Shown here in pieces: positions 17,158 through 25,747 of a DNA stretch of 64,000 bases. This DNA is from Pelagisphaera sp964404745 (GTDB lineage Bacteria; Verrucomicrobiota; Verrucomicrobiia; Opitutales; Opitutaceae): assembly GCA_964404745.1 (NCBI GenBank), contig CAYOLG010000005.1, positions 87,171 through 151,170 on the forward strand. The letters run 5' to 3'. The notes under the pieces were generated by a model, which saw only the letters and a list, made by a program, of their open reading frames with translations, was not told where the DNA came from and did no database searches. The stretch's first letter is position 1. The number at the start of each line of letters is the position of its first letter. Position numbers and translations under genes: made by a program.

Positions 17158-18186
17158 ATGATTATTCCCAAAAACCCTAAACTCTCCGATAATCAGTTGG
17201 CGGAAGTGGAGCGGATAGTAGAGGAGTTCGGTTGCAAAATCCAAGTGATTGAAGGGGCGGTTCAAAGTATCTACGCCATACTTGGCGACGAAAGACACGA
17301 GCTTCTCATAAACCGTATAGAAGGACTCGAGTATATCGATCGTGTGGATACGATTCAGTCTCCCCACAAACTGCTCGATATTCGATCGGAGCTTAAGAAT
17401 CATAAGACCGTTTTCGGAGGTGTAACGCTCGGGGAGCGCTGTTTGGCGATCGCTGGACCGTGCACGATTGACCCAAAGGATCCGAATCGTTTTTACGAAA
17501 CAGCGGAGGCTCTAAAAGAAGCGGGCGCCCATGGGCTTAGGGGCGGGGTATGGAAGCCGCGAACCAATCCGTATTCCTACCAGGGTGACGACAAGGCATT
17601 GGAGATTCTCATGGAGGGTTCGAGACGGACCGGGCTTCCGGTGAACACGGAAGTGATGGATGAACGGAATTTGGAGCTAGCTATGGAGGTTGGTGTTCAC
17701 ATGTTGCAGATTGGAACGCGCAACGCGCTTAACTATTCGCTTCTCAGAGCTGTGGGGCAAGCTGTCGCTGGAACGGATACAGTCGTGCTCCTTAAGCGAG
17801 GGCGCCATATTGGGCCCATTAACGAGTTTATCTCGGCGGCCGAGTATATTGTTAATTTCGGGAATCCTAACGTGCTGCTTTGCCCTCGAGGCACCTTGCC
17901 CAACCTAGAAGGCTACCGAAATCACCCAGACGAGTCGATCACTCCACTGCTTAGAGAGAAAACCTGGGCTCCGGTTGTAGTGGATCCCTCCCATTCGGTG
18001 GGTAAAGCGGTTTATGTGGAGGCCAGCTCGATGGCGGCCGTTGCTTACGGAGCCGATGGCCTTTGCATTGAGGCGAACATCGATCCGGTTACCGGTTTGG
18101 GTGATGATCCCAAACAGGCGGTCACGCCAGAAGCCTTTCGAAGGTTGCTGACAAAGTGCGAAGCGATCTGGAAACTGCGATCCTAG
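17158..18186 (+). CDS. aroF: 3-deoxy-7-phosphoheptulonate synthase (DAHP synthase, AroF type)
   Basis: The enzyme condenses PEP and erythrose-4-phosphate, the first step of aromatic amino acid synthesis. Residues about 1-70 form a ferredoxin-like regulatory extension; the barrel follows with GPCTIDP, the KPRTNPYSYQG motif, RHIGP and VDPSHS, the metal and PEP sites of the microbial AroF/AroA-beta subgroup. The N-terminal extension suggests feedback control by an aromatic amino acid. It is the last gene before a strong terminator. Confidence 0.95.
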   Translation: MIIPKNPKLSDNQLAEVERIVEEFGCKIQVIEGAVQSIYAILGDERHELLINRIEGLEYIDRVDTIQSPHKLLDIRSELKNHKTVFGGVTLGERCLAIAGPCTIDPKDPNRFYETAEALKEAGAHGLRGGVWKPRTNPYSYQGDDKALEILMEGSRRTGLPVNTEVMDERNLELAMEVGVHMLQIGTRNALNYSLLRAVGQAVAGTDTVVLLKRGRHIGPINEFISAAEYIVNFGNPNVLLCPRGTLPNLEGYRNHPDESITPLLREKTWAPVVVDPSHSVGKAVYVEASSMAAVAYGADGLCIEANIDPVTGLGDDPKQAVTPEAFRRLLTKCEAIWKLRS

Positions 18187-18194
18187 ATTGATTG

Positions 18195-18231
18195 AGGCAG
18201 GGAGGATCGGGCCGATCCTCCCTGCCTTTTG
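18195..18231 (+). terminator. Strong rho-independent terminator after DAHP synthase
   Basis: A perfect 16-bp GC-rich inverted repeat (18195-18210 with 18212-18227) around a single base is followed directly by TTTT, nine bases after the stop codon. It closes the plus-strand run. Confidence 0.92.
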
Positions 18232-18307
18232 CGTGTGGTAATACTTGTTTAGAATCGTCGCACGTTTTGGCTTCCTTGTCGGAAGCATGTTCCGCAGGTT
18301 CTGAAGA

Positions 18308-19102
18308 ATGAGTGGAGGACTAGACGAAAGAATCGCCTTCGGGCGAGATTTGGTGAAAGGGCAAGCAGAGACCTTTGCCCGCTATTTTGGGAAAGTGGAC
18401 AGCCAATGGAAGCCGGATGGGTCCCGGGTGACGGAAGCGGACTTCACGATATCCCGAACACTAGAATCCGGGTTAGGCGATCGATTTAGCGACGATTTGT
18501 TTCTGAGCGAAGAATTGGATCCTCATTCTTTGCAGGTTTCCGTGTCCAATGGGTTTACCTGGCTCGTTGATCCTGTCGATGGTACTAACAATTTTGCCAG
18601 AGGGATTCCCTCCTGCTCCATTTCCGTGGCTCTGCTCGATGCAGGCATGCCCGTTTACGGCTTTGTTTACGACCACATGTCCCAATCTCTTATTGAGGGT
18701 GGTCGGGGTCGAGGGATATTCGTCGACGAACGGGAAAGTAGTCTCTCGGATGCGCCGCCGTCTGCCCAAAGCATTATCGGTGCCCAGCATTGCGGTTCGG
18801 TGAGTAGCGCAGAGGACGATCTAGCCTTGCAGATGCGTTTTAAGATTCGAAATTTTGGCAGCAGCGCCATACAGCTCGCCTATGTGGCTGCTGGTTGGTT
18901 GGATGGAGTTATTGCCCACAGAGTGAATACGTGGGACATTGCTGCAGGGATTGCTATGATAGAGGCGGCGGGCGGCAAAGTTCGGTATTTCGTTCCCAAT
19001 CCATTCCCGTTGAGTTCATTCGACGTGAATAGCGAGCCATTCGGGTATTTGGCGGCATCGCCTGCCGTTTATGAGGCGATGATTGAGGCGACGGGTCGCT
19101 AA
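18308..19102 (+). CDS. Inositol monophosphatase family phosphatase
   Basis: The family's metal-site motifs are present in order: SEE with Glu residues, WLVDPVDGTNNF, and WDIAAGIAMIEAAGG. This magnesium-dependent sugar or inositol monophosphatase could act on inositol phosphate, 3'-phosphoadenosine 5'-phosphate or histidinol phosphate (HisN type); the sequence does not separate these. It converges tail to tail on the SLC13 gene with one base between stops. Confidence 0.88.
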   Translation: MSGGLDERIAFGRDLVKGQAETFARYFGKVDSQWKPDGSRVTEADFTISRTLESGLGDRFSDDLFLSEELDPHSLQVSVSNGFTWLVDPVDGTNNFARGIPSCSISVALLDAGMPVYGFVYDHMSQSLIEGGRGRGIFVDERESSLSDAPPSAQSIIGAQHCGSVSSAEDDLALQMRFKIRNFGSSAIQLAYVAAGWLDGVIAHRVNTWDIAAGIAMIEAAGGKVRYFVPNPFPLSSFDVNSEPFGYLAASPAVYEAMIEATGR

Positions 19103-19103
19103 A

Positions 19104-20900
19104 TTAGAATTCCCAAACCAATGGTATCAAGAAAACGGATATCAGGAAACATAGCGCATTTAGCGGTAGGCCTGCTTTCGTAAAATCGGAAAACCGATAT
19201 CCACCTGCCCCATAGACGTAGGTATTGGTTTGATATCCGATCGGCGTGGCGAAACTTGAAGAGGCCGCGATGGCGACGGCGAAAAGAAACGGTCGCATGC
19301 TGACTCCGAGCGATTCGGCGATTCCGATAGCTAAAGTGGCCATGAGCACGGCTGCGGCATTATTAGAAAGGGATTCGGTAAGCAGGTTGGTTATCAGGTA
19401 GACGCAGGCCAGCATGATATACGGTTGCCAACCAGGGGCTACGAAGCCGGTAACGGTGCCGGTCAAGCTTTCCGCCAGCCAAAGCGAAGCGCCGGTCTCC
19501 TCCATGGCTAAGCCCATTCCCAGCATACCGTAAATAATGAAGAGGAGATTCCATTGCACCGCTCCATATCCCTCTTTCGGGCGTATGCAGTTGGTGACGA
19601 ACAGGACGACGCAGGCAACGATTGCGCTCACGGCGATGGGAGCAATCCCGGTGGAGGCTGAAATGACGATGCCAGCGATGGCTGCCAAAACGACTCCAAT
19701 CTTCCACTTGGAGGTTTTCGATTGGATGGCGTTGTCGGTCATGAGGATAATGTCCTCGCTGGCTCGCAGGTTTTGAATTGCATTGTCAGTGCCCAAGAGA
19801 AGAAGCGTATCGCCGAATTCGAGACGCAGGGAACCGATCTTGTCTTTAACGTTTTTCCCTTTTCGATGCACTGCCAGCACCACCATGCGGAATCGCTGGC
19901 GAAAGTTTACCTCCTCAATAGTTTTGCCGAGGATTTCCGAATTGGGGCCGAGGATGCCTTCTACCATCATTCCCTCGTGGGCGGCAATTTGCTCTAGGCC
20001 GAGATTCATTTCGCTGGCTAGGTCGAGTCCCTCGATACTCCGGGCTTTTGCCAATCCGGAGGCGTGGCAGGCAAGGACTAGGCGATCACCCTCGGCCAGA
20101 ACGATTTCATTTAAGCGGGTTTGCAGGGAAGATCCGGAGCGAACGATGTCGATGACTCGGATGCCTTTCATCTTAAGCAGTCCAGATTCTCCGAGGCTCT
20201 TGTCGATAACGGGTGAATCGTGATTCACGAAGGCTTCGGTAATATATTCCCTGCGTTCCTCTTCCGAGAGGATGGAGGTAAGCGTCTCGCGGACTGGCAG
20301 CACCTTGTTGCCGAAGACTATCAAATAAATAATGCCAGAAAGGAATAAAGGAAGACCGACCAGGGCGAATTCGAACATGCCCATCGGTCGTTCGCCGGCC
20401 GACTGAGCGACGCCGCTAACGATAATATTCGTGCTAGTGCCCAAGAGGGTGCAAGTGCCGCCAAGAATGGAGGCATAAGATAGCGGAATGAGAACTTTGG
20501 ATCCTGTAACGCCTACTTTCTTAGACAGGGTTAGGACCACTGGCAGCATGACGACAACGACTGGAGTGTTGTTGATAAACGCGGAAACCGTGCCGGCTAT
20601 GAGCAAAATGAATAGCAGAAAGGGCCGGTAGCTAAAACGGGAGAGTCCCTGTAAGCCCATTGCCAGTCGATCGATAACCCCACACTTGTCGAGAGCGGCG
20701 CTGATGATGAACATAGCTCCCACGGTGAGGGGAGCGGGATTAGAAAAGACGGAAAAGGCTTTCTCGGAAGGGAGAATACCCGTTAATAGGAGGATGGCGA
20801 AGAGAGAAAGGGCGGTGACGTCGGGCGGCAGCTTTTCCCACACAAAGCTGGCTAGAGCGAGGGCCAGAAGGGCGAAAACAAAAAGGATTTCCCAAGACAT
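19104..20900 (-). CDS. SLC13/DASS-type anion permease with two TrkA-C (RCK_C) domains
   Basis: The protein has a divided permease: hydrophobic segments over residues 1-200, a central soluble block of about 200 residues containing two RCK_C-like modules (around ERREYITEAFV...LQTRLNEIVLAEGDRLVLA and NFRQRFRMVVLAVHRKG), then a second membrane half. The motif INNTPVVVVMLPVV and the matching NNAAAVLMA late in the chain are characteristic of the SLC13 divalent-anion:sodium symporters. Likely substrates are sulfate, phosphate or dicarboxylates. Given the sulfatases, sulfate uptake is plausible but not shown. Confidence 0.9.
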   Translation of the reverse strand: MSWEILFVFALLALALASFVWEKLPPDVTALSLFAILLLTGILPSEKAFSVFSNPAPLTVGAMFIISAALDKCGVIDRLAMGLQGLSRFSYRPFLLFILLIAGTVSAFINNTPVVVVMLPVVLTLSKKVGVTGSKVLIPLSYASILGGTCTLLGTSTNIIVSGVAQSAGERPMGMFEFALVGLPLFLSGIIYLIVFGNKVLPVRETLTSILSEEERREYITEAFVNHDSPVIDKSLGESGLLKMKGIRVIDIVRSGSSLQTRLNEIVLAEGDRLVLACHASGLAKARSIEGLDLASEMNLGLEQIAAHEGMMVEGILGPNSEILGKTIEEVNFRQRFRMVVLAVHRKGKNVKDKIGSLRLEFGDTLLLLGTDNAIQNLRASEDIILMTDNAIQSKTSKWKIGVVLAAIAGIVISASTGIAPIAVSAIVACVVLFVTNCIRPKEGYGAVQWNLLFIIYGMLGMGLAMEETGASLWLAESLTGTVTGFVAPGWQPYIMLACVYLITNLLTESLSNNAAAVLMATLAIGIAESLGVSMRPFLFAVAIAASSSFATPIGYQTNTYVYGAGGYRFSDFTKAGLPLNALCFLISVFLIPLVWEF

Positions 20901-20918
20901 AGAGCGGGGTTGGAAATC

Positions 20919-21356
20919 CTAGGATGCTGGAGGCGGAAACCAAACATAAATCGAGAAGTAGACGAGAACCCCGGTAACCGACACGTAAAGCCAGATTGGA
21001 TAAGTCCAGCGGGCCCAGCGCTTGTGGCTCTCGAAGCGGCCCTTTATGGCGAGAAAAAACACCCGCAATACCAGCGGCACAATGGCCATGGCCAGAAGAA
21101 CGTGGGTAAGCAGCATTACAAAATAGACGCTGCGAATAATTCCATCGACTCCGATGGAACGGTTTTGCCAATCGACGGACCACTTATGGTAGACGTAGCC
21201 AACGAGGAAGCAGACGGACACAGCTAGGGCAGCCGTCATTAGTGAACGGTGGGCTTTCTCCTTGCCCTTTTTGATGCAGACCAATCCTGAGATGATCAGA
21301 ACGGTAGCGATGGTGTTCAGTAGGGCGTTCAGGGCCGGGATGCTTTCGGTTTCCAT
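20919..21356 (-). CDS. DUF420 family membrane protein
   Basis: The 145-residue product has four hydrophobic helices and the conserved histidine-containing segments of DUF420 (GYVYHKWSV, LLTHVLLAMAIVPLVL, HKRWARWTYPIWLYVSVTGVLVY split over two helices). Proteins of this family sit beside cytochrome c oxidase assembly genes; the Bacillus member CtaM is needed for oxidase activity. It lies just downstream of ctaB and ctaA on the same strand, which supports an oxidase-assembly role. Confidence 0.9.
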   Translation of the reverse strand: METESIPALNALLNTIATVLIISGLVCIKKGKEKAHRSLMTAALAVSVCFLVGYVYHKWSVDWQNRSIGVDGIIRSVYFVMLLTHVLLAMAIVPLVLRVFFLAIKGRFESHKRWARWTYPIWLYVSVTGVLVYFSIYVWFPPPAS

Positions 21357-21375
21357 TATTGTGTAGGGTTACTCT

Positions 21376-22308
21376 CTATGCGCCTAGTATCCAGCGATCT
21401 ATGACCAGGCTAAAAAATACTGCTGGAAGGTAGAGAATTGAATTCAGGAAAAGCCGTTTGGCTGAGACCTCTCTGTTTTGAGAGCGAGTGAAAGCGATCG
21501 CTCGGATCAGGAACCAGATACCGAAGAGGGTGGCTACTGCGCCGTAGATCCATTGGCAGTATCCAAGGAAAAATGGGGCGAGGCTCATGGGGATCAAAGC
21601 GATCGTGTTGGCGAGGGCCCATCGGGCTACGCGATTACCGCTTTGGTCGAGAACTGACAGCATTGGAAATCCGCCGCGCTGATAGTCGTCGCGGTATAGC
21701 CAGGCAATGGCCATGAAATGCGGTATCTGCCAAATCGCGAGAATGCCGAAAAGGATCCACCCTAATGTCGAGATCGAACCCTCGGCAGCGGCCCAGCCAA
21801 TTAGTGGAGGAATGGCGCCAGGTATGGCCCCAAATTCCGTGGCCCACCGGGTAGCCCGCTTCATGGGAGTATAGATCCAAACGTAGCTGGCGATAGTCGC
21901 AGCCCCTAGCAAGCCGGCTAAGGGATTAGCTCCGAAGCAGAGCTGCAGGGAACCTAATATTGAAATAGTGAGGCCAAAAGCGAGAGCGGCTTGCGGGGAA
22001 ATTTGGTTAGTCGGAATCGGGCGGGTCCGTGTCCGCTCCATCACTGAATCTTGCTCTCTCTCAAACCATTGATTCAAGGTGGCAGCTCCCCCTGCGCAGA
22101 GGGCGGTGCCAAAACAGAAGTGGAACAGCGTTGCCCAATCCTGAGCCGGCATCGCGGCCAGGTAGCCCACCAGGGCCGTGATCACGGAAAGCAAACTGAG
22201 GCGTGGCTTGGTGAGTTCGTAATAGCCCGACCAAGATATGGTTTTGCTGCTCGAAGGCACGACGAGTTCGTTAGCGGTGCTTAGACTGTTGCTTTCTTTG
22301 AAGCTCAT
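21376..22308 (-). CDS. ctaB: Protoheme IX farnesyltransferase (heme O synthase)
   Basis: CtaB/CyoE transfers farnesyl to heme B to form heme O in the inner membrane. This UbiA-family protein begins its core at YYELTKPRLSLLSVITALVGY and has the first Asp-rich prenyl-diphosphate motif at NQWFEREQDSVMERTRTRP and the second loop YTPMKRATRWATEFGAIPG. About nine membrane helices are visible and 310 residues is normal. Its ATG overlaps the ctaA stop by four bases, so the two are translationally coupled. Confidence 0.95.
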   Translation of the reverse strand: MSFKESNSLSTANELVVPSSSKTISWSGYYELTKPRLSLLSVITALVGYLAAMPAQDWATLFHFCFGTALCAGGAATLNQWFEREQDSVMERTRTRPIPTNQISPQAALAFGLTISILGSLQLCFGANPLAGLLGAATIASYVWIYTPMKRATRWATEFGAIPGAIPPLIGWAAAEGSISTLGWILFGILAIWQIPHFMAIAWLYRDDYQRGGFPMLSVLDQSGNRVARWALANTIALIPMSLAPFFLGYCQWIYGAVATLFGIWFLIRAIAFTRSQNREVSAKRLFLNSILYLPAVFFSLVIDRWILGA

Positions 22309-23354
22309 GCGCGTTTAGCGGTGTCCAGATCTCCGAGCTTTGCGGTTTCTTTGGAGGAGGACGCCGTTACCACTGGAGCATCCAAGCGAAATTTCAAGCT
22401 CCGTAATGTCATCATCCAACAAACCGCCAAAAGGAAGGCCCCGTTTAGCATGTGAAAGGTGGCTACGTGGGGGTTTCTAACCGTCCAAATTGTTAGGGCG
22501 CCGAGATAGATTTGGATTCCCAGCAGAGATATTAGCGAAAAGACAGAGAATTTCATCGCTTTCCAGGCAGAGCGATCCTTCAAAATGCGGATCACAAAGG
22601 CGAGTACAGCTCCTGTGACAACGATGGCTCCGATTCTGTGAGCGAAATGGATAGCCACCTTGAAGTCGAAGGCTGGTGGAATCCAGTATCCGGCCGGATG
22701 GCTGTAAGGGAATGAGGTGATAGCGAGGCCTGCGTAGCTATGTCTCATAACCGCCCCGACAATCAATTGGAGGACAAGTGTCAGGCAGGCGGTGATACCC
22801 AGATAGCTGACTACCCGTCCTGGAGGCGAGGGAAATCCGGCGGACTTATCAATCCACGATCGGCTGGCCATCACGGCGAAGGCGACCAGGGTGCAGAGGA
22901 ATATCTGAGCTAGAGTGGCGTGGATGACGGCGAAGGTTTGAGCGTAAAGATTGTGGTCGATTTGCAGGTTAAGGGTGTCCAATTTCACTCTCAAGCCTCC
23001 GAGAAGCCCTTGAGTAACGACTAGAATGACGAGTCCAACTCCAAGCTTCTTAAGTTCTTGCGACCCCTTGACCAGATAGGCGGTGGCGCAGAGCGCGATG
23101 GAAAGAAGCCCCATAACGGCCCCGAGCAGCCGATGGCTATGTTCCGCTAGCATGTCTTCGTTTTCTAGCCAGCCTTCGGGATTGATTGATCCGTTGGACA
23201 GGGGCCAATCGAGGAAGGCCATACCAGCTCGGATGCTTGTAGTGAAGCCGCCTGCGTAGAGCAGAAACGCGATCCACACCAAGGTTCCAAAGCCGAACCA
23301 AAACAAGATCGGCTTATAGACAGGTGTAGCTCTGACTTCTGATTGTGGCTGCAT
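22305..23354 (-). CDS. ctaA: Heme A synthase (COX15/CtaA)
   Basis: CtaA oxidises heme O to heme A for the aa3-type cytochrome oxidase. Eight membrane helices and the four heme-ligand histidines in conserved contexts are visible: EHSHRLLGA, VIHATLAQ, HFAHRIGA and TFHMLNGA. The 349-residue length matches the two-repeat form. It is first in a minus-strand operon ctaA-ctaB-DUF420, and the divergent plus-strand neighbour is an SCO copper chaperone, so this is a cytochrome oxidase assembly locus. Confidence 0.95.
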   Translation of the reverse strand: MQPQSEVRATPVYKPILFWFGFGTLVWIAFLLYAGGFTTSIRAGMAFLDWPLSNGSINPEGWLENEDMLAEHSHRLLGAVMGLLSIALCATAYLVKGSQELKKLGVGLVILVVTQGLLGGLRVKLDTLNLQIDHNLYAQTFAVIHATLAQIFLCTLVAFAVMASRSWIDKSAGFPSPPGRVVSYLGITACLTLVLQLIVGAVMRHSYAGLAITSFPYSHPAGYWIPPAFDFKVAIHFAHRIGAIVVTGAVLAFVIRILKDRSAWKAMKFSVFSLISLLGIQIYLGALTIWTVRNPHVATFHMLNGAFLLAVCWMMTLRSLKFRLDAPVVTASSSKETAKLGDLDTAKRA

Positions 23355-23407
23355 GTCGTTGAGAATTGCAATAAGTCACTAAGAATTGTTTACGTGAATT
23401 CCAGTTT

Positions 23408-24337
23408 ATGCGTTTATTTCCAGAATATATAAGCGGCGCGAATGTTATTCTTAAGCGGTATTTCGCCCTAGTATTATCTCTTCTGATATTGATTGGATGT
23501 AGCCCATCCGAGCCAAATCTGGAATTGGGTGCGGGCGATGAGGAAGGGTATTTGCTAGTTGGCGAAATCAAAGCTATCGACGAGGCGAACTCTCTTTTGA
23601 AAGTCGCCCACGAGGACATTCCTGGGTTCATGCCGGCCATGACTATGGATTTCAGCGTTTCGGAAGGCGATTGGCTGAACGCCGCAGTTGGTCAGCGGAT
23701 CAAGGCTCGTATGTTGCGGGATGAAGAAGGCGGGTTTGAGTTAAAGCGAATTTGGCCGCTGGACGAAGAAGATGCCCGCGATCTAAAGGAGTACAATGAG
23801 CGCCTGCAGAAGCAACTCAAGGAGCTTCCGGTAGGCAGGTATTTGGGTGAAGGTGATGAAGCCGCGGACTTTGCCCTTCTCGATCATCGAGGGAATGTCG
23901 TCACTTCCGACGATTTGCGAGGCAAGCCCTTGGTCATGAATTTCATATTCACCCGCTGTCCCGACGCCAATATGTGTCCGTTGTCGACATCCAAGATGGG
24001 GCGGCTGCAGAAGCTGGCCAATGATGCTGGATTGCCGGTGAATTTCGTTTCTGTTTCAATGGATCCTGAGTTCGACACGCCGGGCGTGCTGAGGCAATAC
24101 GCCGACGCATATGGCATCTCTGGGGATGATTTCTATTTCGTTACCGGGCCTAAGCCCGCAACCGCCCAATTATTGAGAGCGTACGGGGTCACCGCTATCG
24201 AAAAAGTGGATACGATTATGCACAGCCTGGCTACAGTTTTGATCGATCAAGAGGGAGAAATCTTACTTCGCTCAGACAAGAGCGCTTGGGAACCAGAGGC
24301 GTACTTGGAGGCGCTCCAAGCATTGTCGAAATCTTAG
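23408..24337 (+). CDS. Lipoprotein fusing a CusF-like copper-binding domain to an SCO1/SenC domain
   Basis: A membrane-anchor leader with lipobox LIGC is followed by a CusF-type domain (about residues 45-110; Met/His copper site HEDIPGFMPAMTMDF), and then an SCO1/SenC thioredoxin-like domain (about 145-305). SCO proteins deliver copper to the CuA centre of cytochrome oxidase on the outer face of the inner membrane. The cysteine motif is C-P-D-A-N-M-C, with five residues between the cysteines instead of the canonical three; the conserved His is in TIMHSLATVLID. It is divergent from the heme A operon, supporting the oxidase link. Confidence 0.93.
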   Translation: MRLFPEYISGANVILKRYFALVLSLLILIGCSPSEPNLELGAGDEEGYLLVGEIKAIDEANSLLKVAHEDIPGFMPAMTMDFSVSEGDWLNAAVGQRIKARMLRDEEGGFELKRIWPLDEEDARDLKEYNERLQKQLKELPVGRYLGEGDEAADFALLDHRGNVVTSDDLRGKPLVMNFIFTRCPDANMCPLSTSKMGRLQKLANDAGLPVNFVSVSMDPEFDTPGVLRQYADAYGISGDDFYFVTGPKPATAQLLRAYGVTAIEKVDTIMHSLATVLIDQEGEILLRSDKSAWEPEAYLEALQALSKS

Positions 24338-24487
24338 CCAGCCCTTTTCTGATACCGTCTAGAGGCTCTGGTCGGGCGATCCAGAAGCGGCCCTACGCCG
24401 CTATGTCCCACTGCCTTTAGTCGGCTCTTTGCCGCATCGAGACAAACAGTATGCGGTATGATCTGATCACTCTTTTTCGCAATTGGA

Positions 24488-25114
24488 TTAAAACAGTCCC
24501 TTGATCCATACCTTCAAGTTTCCCACGCCCTCCATTCCCTGGGTGACCAGGATATAGATCACAAACGCGTACAGGGCAATAGCGAACACCCCGAGGGCCG
24601 TCGCTCCCATGCAGAATAGCCCATCCTCTTCGGAGAGACCCACTCCGATTAGGAAGATAACGGCTGCTGGGAAAGTATTGGTTGTTGGAATGGGAAGCGT
24701 CATCAGAATAGCCATAACGACAACGACGAAACTCATGAAACGAGAGCCGAATGGGCTGCTAATCCACTTGAGACGAGGATGAACGAGCTTCTCGATTTTA
24801 GTCAGCCAGCGGGCTGCTCCGCCAATGGCTTTCTCAGCAAAGGCTCGCGATAAATTTCGCTTGGCCGCCCATTTAGGTAGCCAGGGCCGATTCCGACCGG
24901 CTAGCATCTGCAACCCGAGAGCGATAAAAAGGATCCCGAATGGAGTCGAGTAGCCGGCTGCGGGAATAGGCAGCGCGCTGGGTAGCGACAGGACCATGAG
25001 CAGAAGGCCAAAGCCCTGCTCTTCAACATTGTCGACAATGGTCTGCAGATTGACCTCGGGAGACTTGTGGTCGCCCAAAGACCGCCGCAAATTTTCGGAT
25101 AATGATCGTTTCAT
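24488..25114 (-). CDS. ExoD-family membrane protein
   Basis: The 208-residue product matches the ExoD exopolysaccharide-synthesis family: an N-terminal amphipathic stretch (SLGDHKSPEVNLQTIVDNVEEQG), then helices with SLPSALPIPAAGYSTPFG and a matching LPIPTTNTFPAAVIFLIGVGL. ExoD proteins influence exopolysaccharide production by an unknown mechanism. About four membrane segments are visible. The upstream gene on the same strand is a low-molecular-weight phosphatase, a type also often tied to exopolysaccharide control, so the pairing may be functional. Confidence 0.88.
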   Translation of the reverse strand: MKRSLSENLRRSLGDHKSPEVNLQTIVDNVEEQGFGLLLMVLSLPSALPIPAAGYSTPFGILFIALGLQMLAGRNRPWLPKWAAKRNLSRAFAEKAIGGAARWLTKIEKLVHPRLKWISSPFGSRFMSFVVVVMAILMTLPIPTTNTFPAAVIFLIGVGLSEEDGLFCMGATALGVFAIALYAFVIYILVTQGMEGVGNLKVWIKGLF

Positions 25115-25152
25115 ACGTCGAATTCGATGGAACCGAAAGGATTCGTATGTTC

Positions 25153-25665
25153 CTAGATATCTTCAGTACGCGATGGTAGCTGTGCCTCATACAGCTGTTC
25201 GACGACCTTTAAAAGCGATGGAACCGCTTCGACCATGCTGTCTCGGCAAGCTTCATAGGCGGATAGATTCATTCCGAAAGGGTCGGGGATGGCGATACTG
25301 GTTCCATCGCCGATAAATTCCCGCATCAGAAATGCGTTGGCTGGAGCCGGTTTGATCTGGAGCGATAGCAAGGCCAAGTGCGACTCGGTCATGCCAAAGA
25401 AAGCCAGCGCGGAATCGGCCATAGAGGGAGTGAGTGGCTGGCTACGATGATCCTCGATATTGACACCGACTTTAGACATGGCTCGAGCCGAGTTCGGGTT
25501 GGCGGGTTGCCGATCGAAGACAGAAACGCCCGCGGAAGAAACTTTGAGCGATCTAAGGGGCTCAGGTTGCGCTTCGAGGGCATGCTTGAAAAGCCCGGCC
25601 GCCATTGGGCTTCGGCAGGTATTCGCTGTGCAGACAAAAACGATCTCGTCGCGCAATTTGGCCAT
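25153..25665 (-). CDS. Low-molecular-weight protein-tyrosine-phosphatase-like protein
   Basis: The P-loop VCTANTCRS gives the C-X5-R-S active site (Cys12, Arg18), and the acid residue is in PDPFGMN near residue 135. This is the LMW-PTP/ArsC fold. It probably dephosphorylates tyrosine on polysaccharide-export kinases or a small molecule. Arsenate reductase is the alternative, but the DPFG loop favours a phosphatase. It is upstream of the ExoD-like gene by 38 bases. Confidence 0.9.
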   Translation of the reverse strand: MAKLRDEIVFVCTANTCRSPMAAGLFKHALEAQPEPLRSLKVSSAGVSVFDRQPANPNSARAMSKVGVNIEDHRSQPLTPSMADSALAFFGMTESHLALLSLQIKPAPANAFLMREFIGDGTSIAIPDPFGMNLSAYEACRDSMVEAVPSLLKVVEQLYEAQLPSRTEDI

Positions 25666-25747
25666 CTTTAGATACCCTTAGGCTTCATCGGACCGGTGTA
25701 AACAATGGATTGCAAGCAAGCGCAGTCCATTTCGGGTGATCCCTGGC

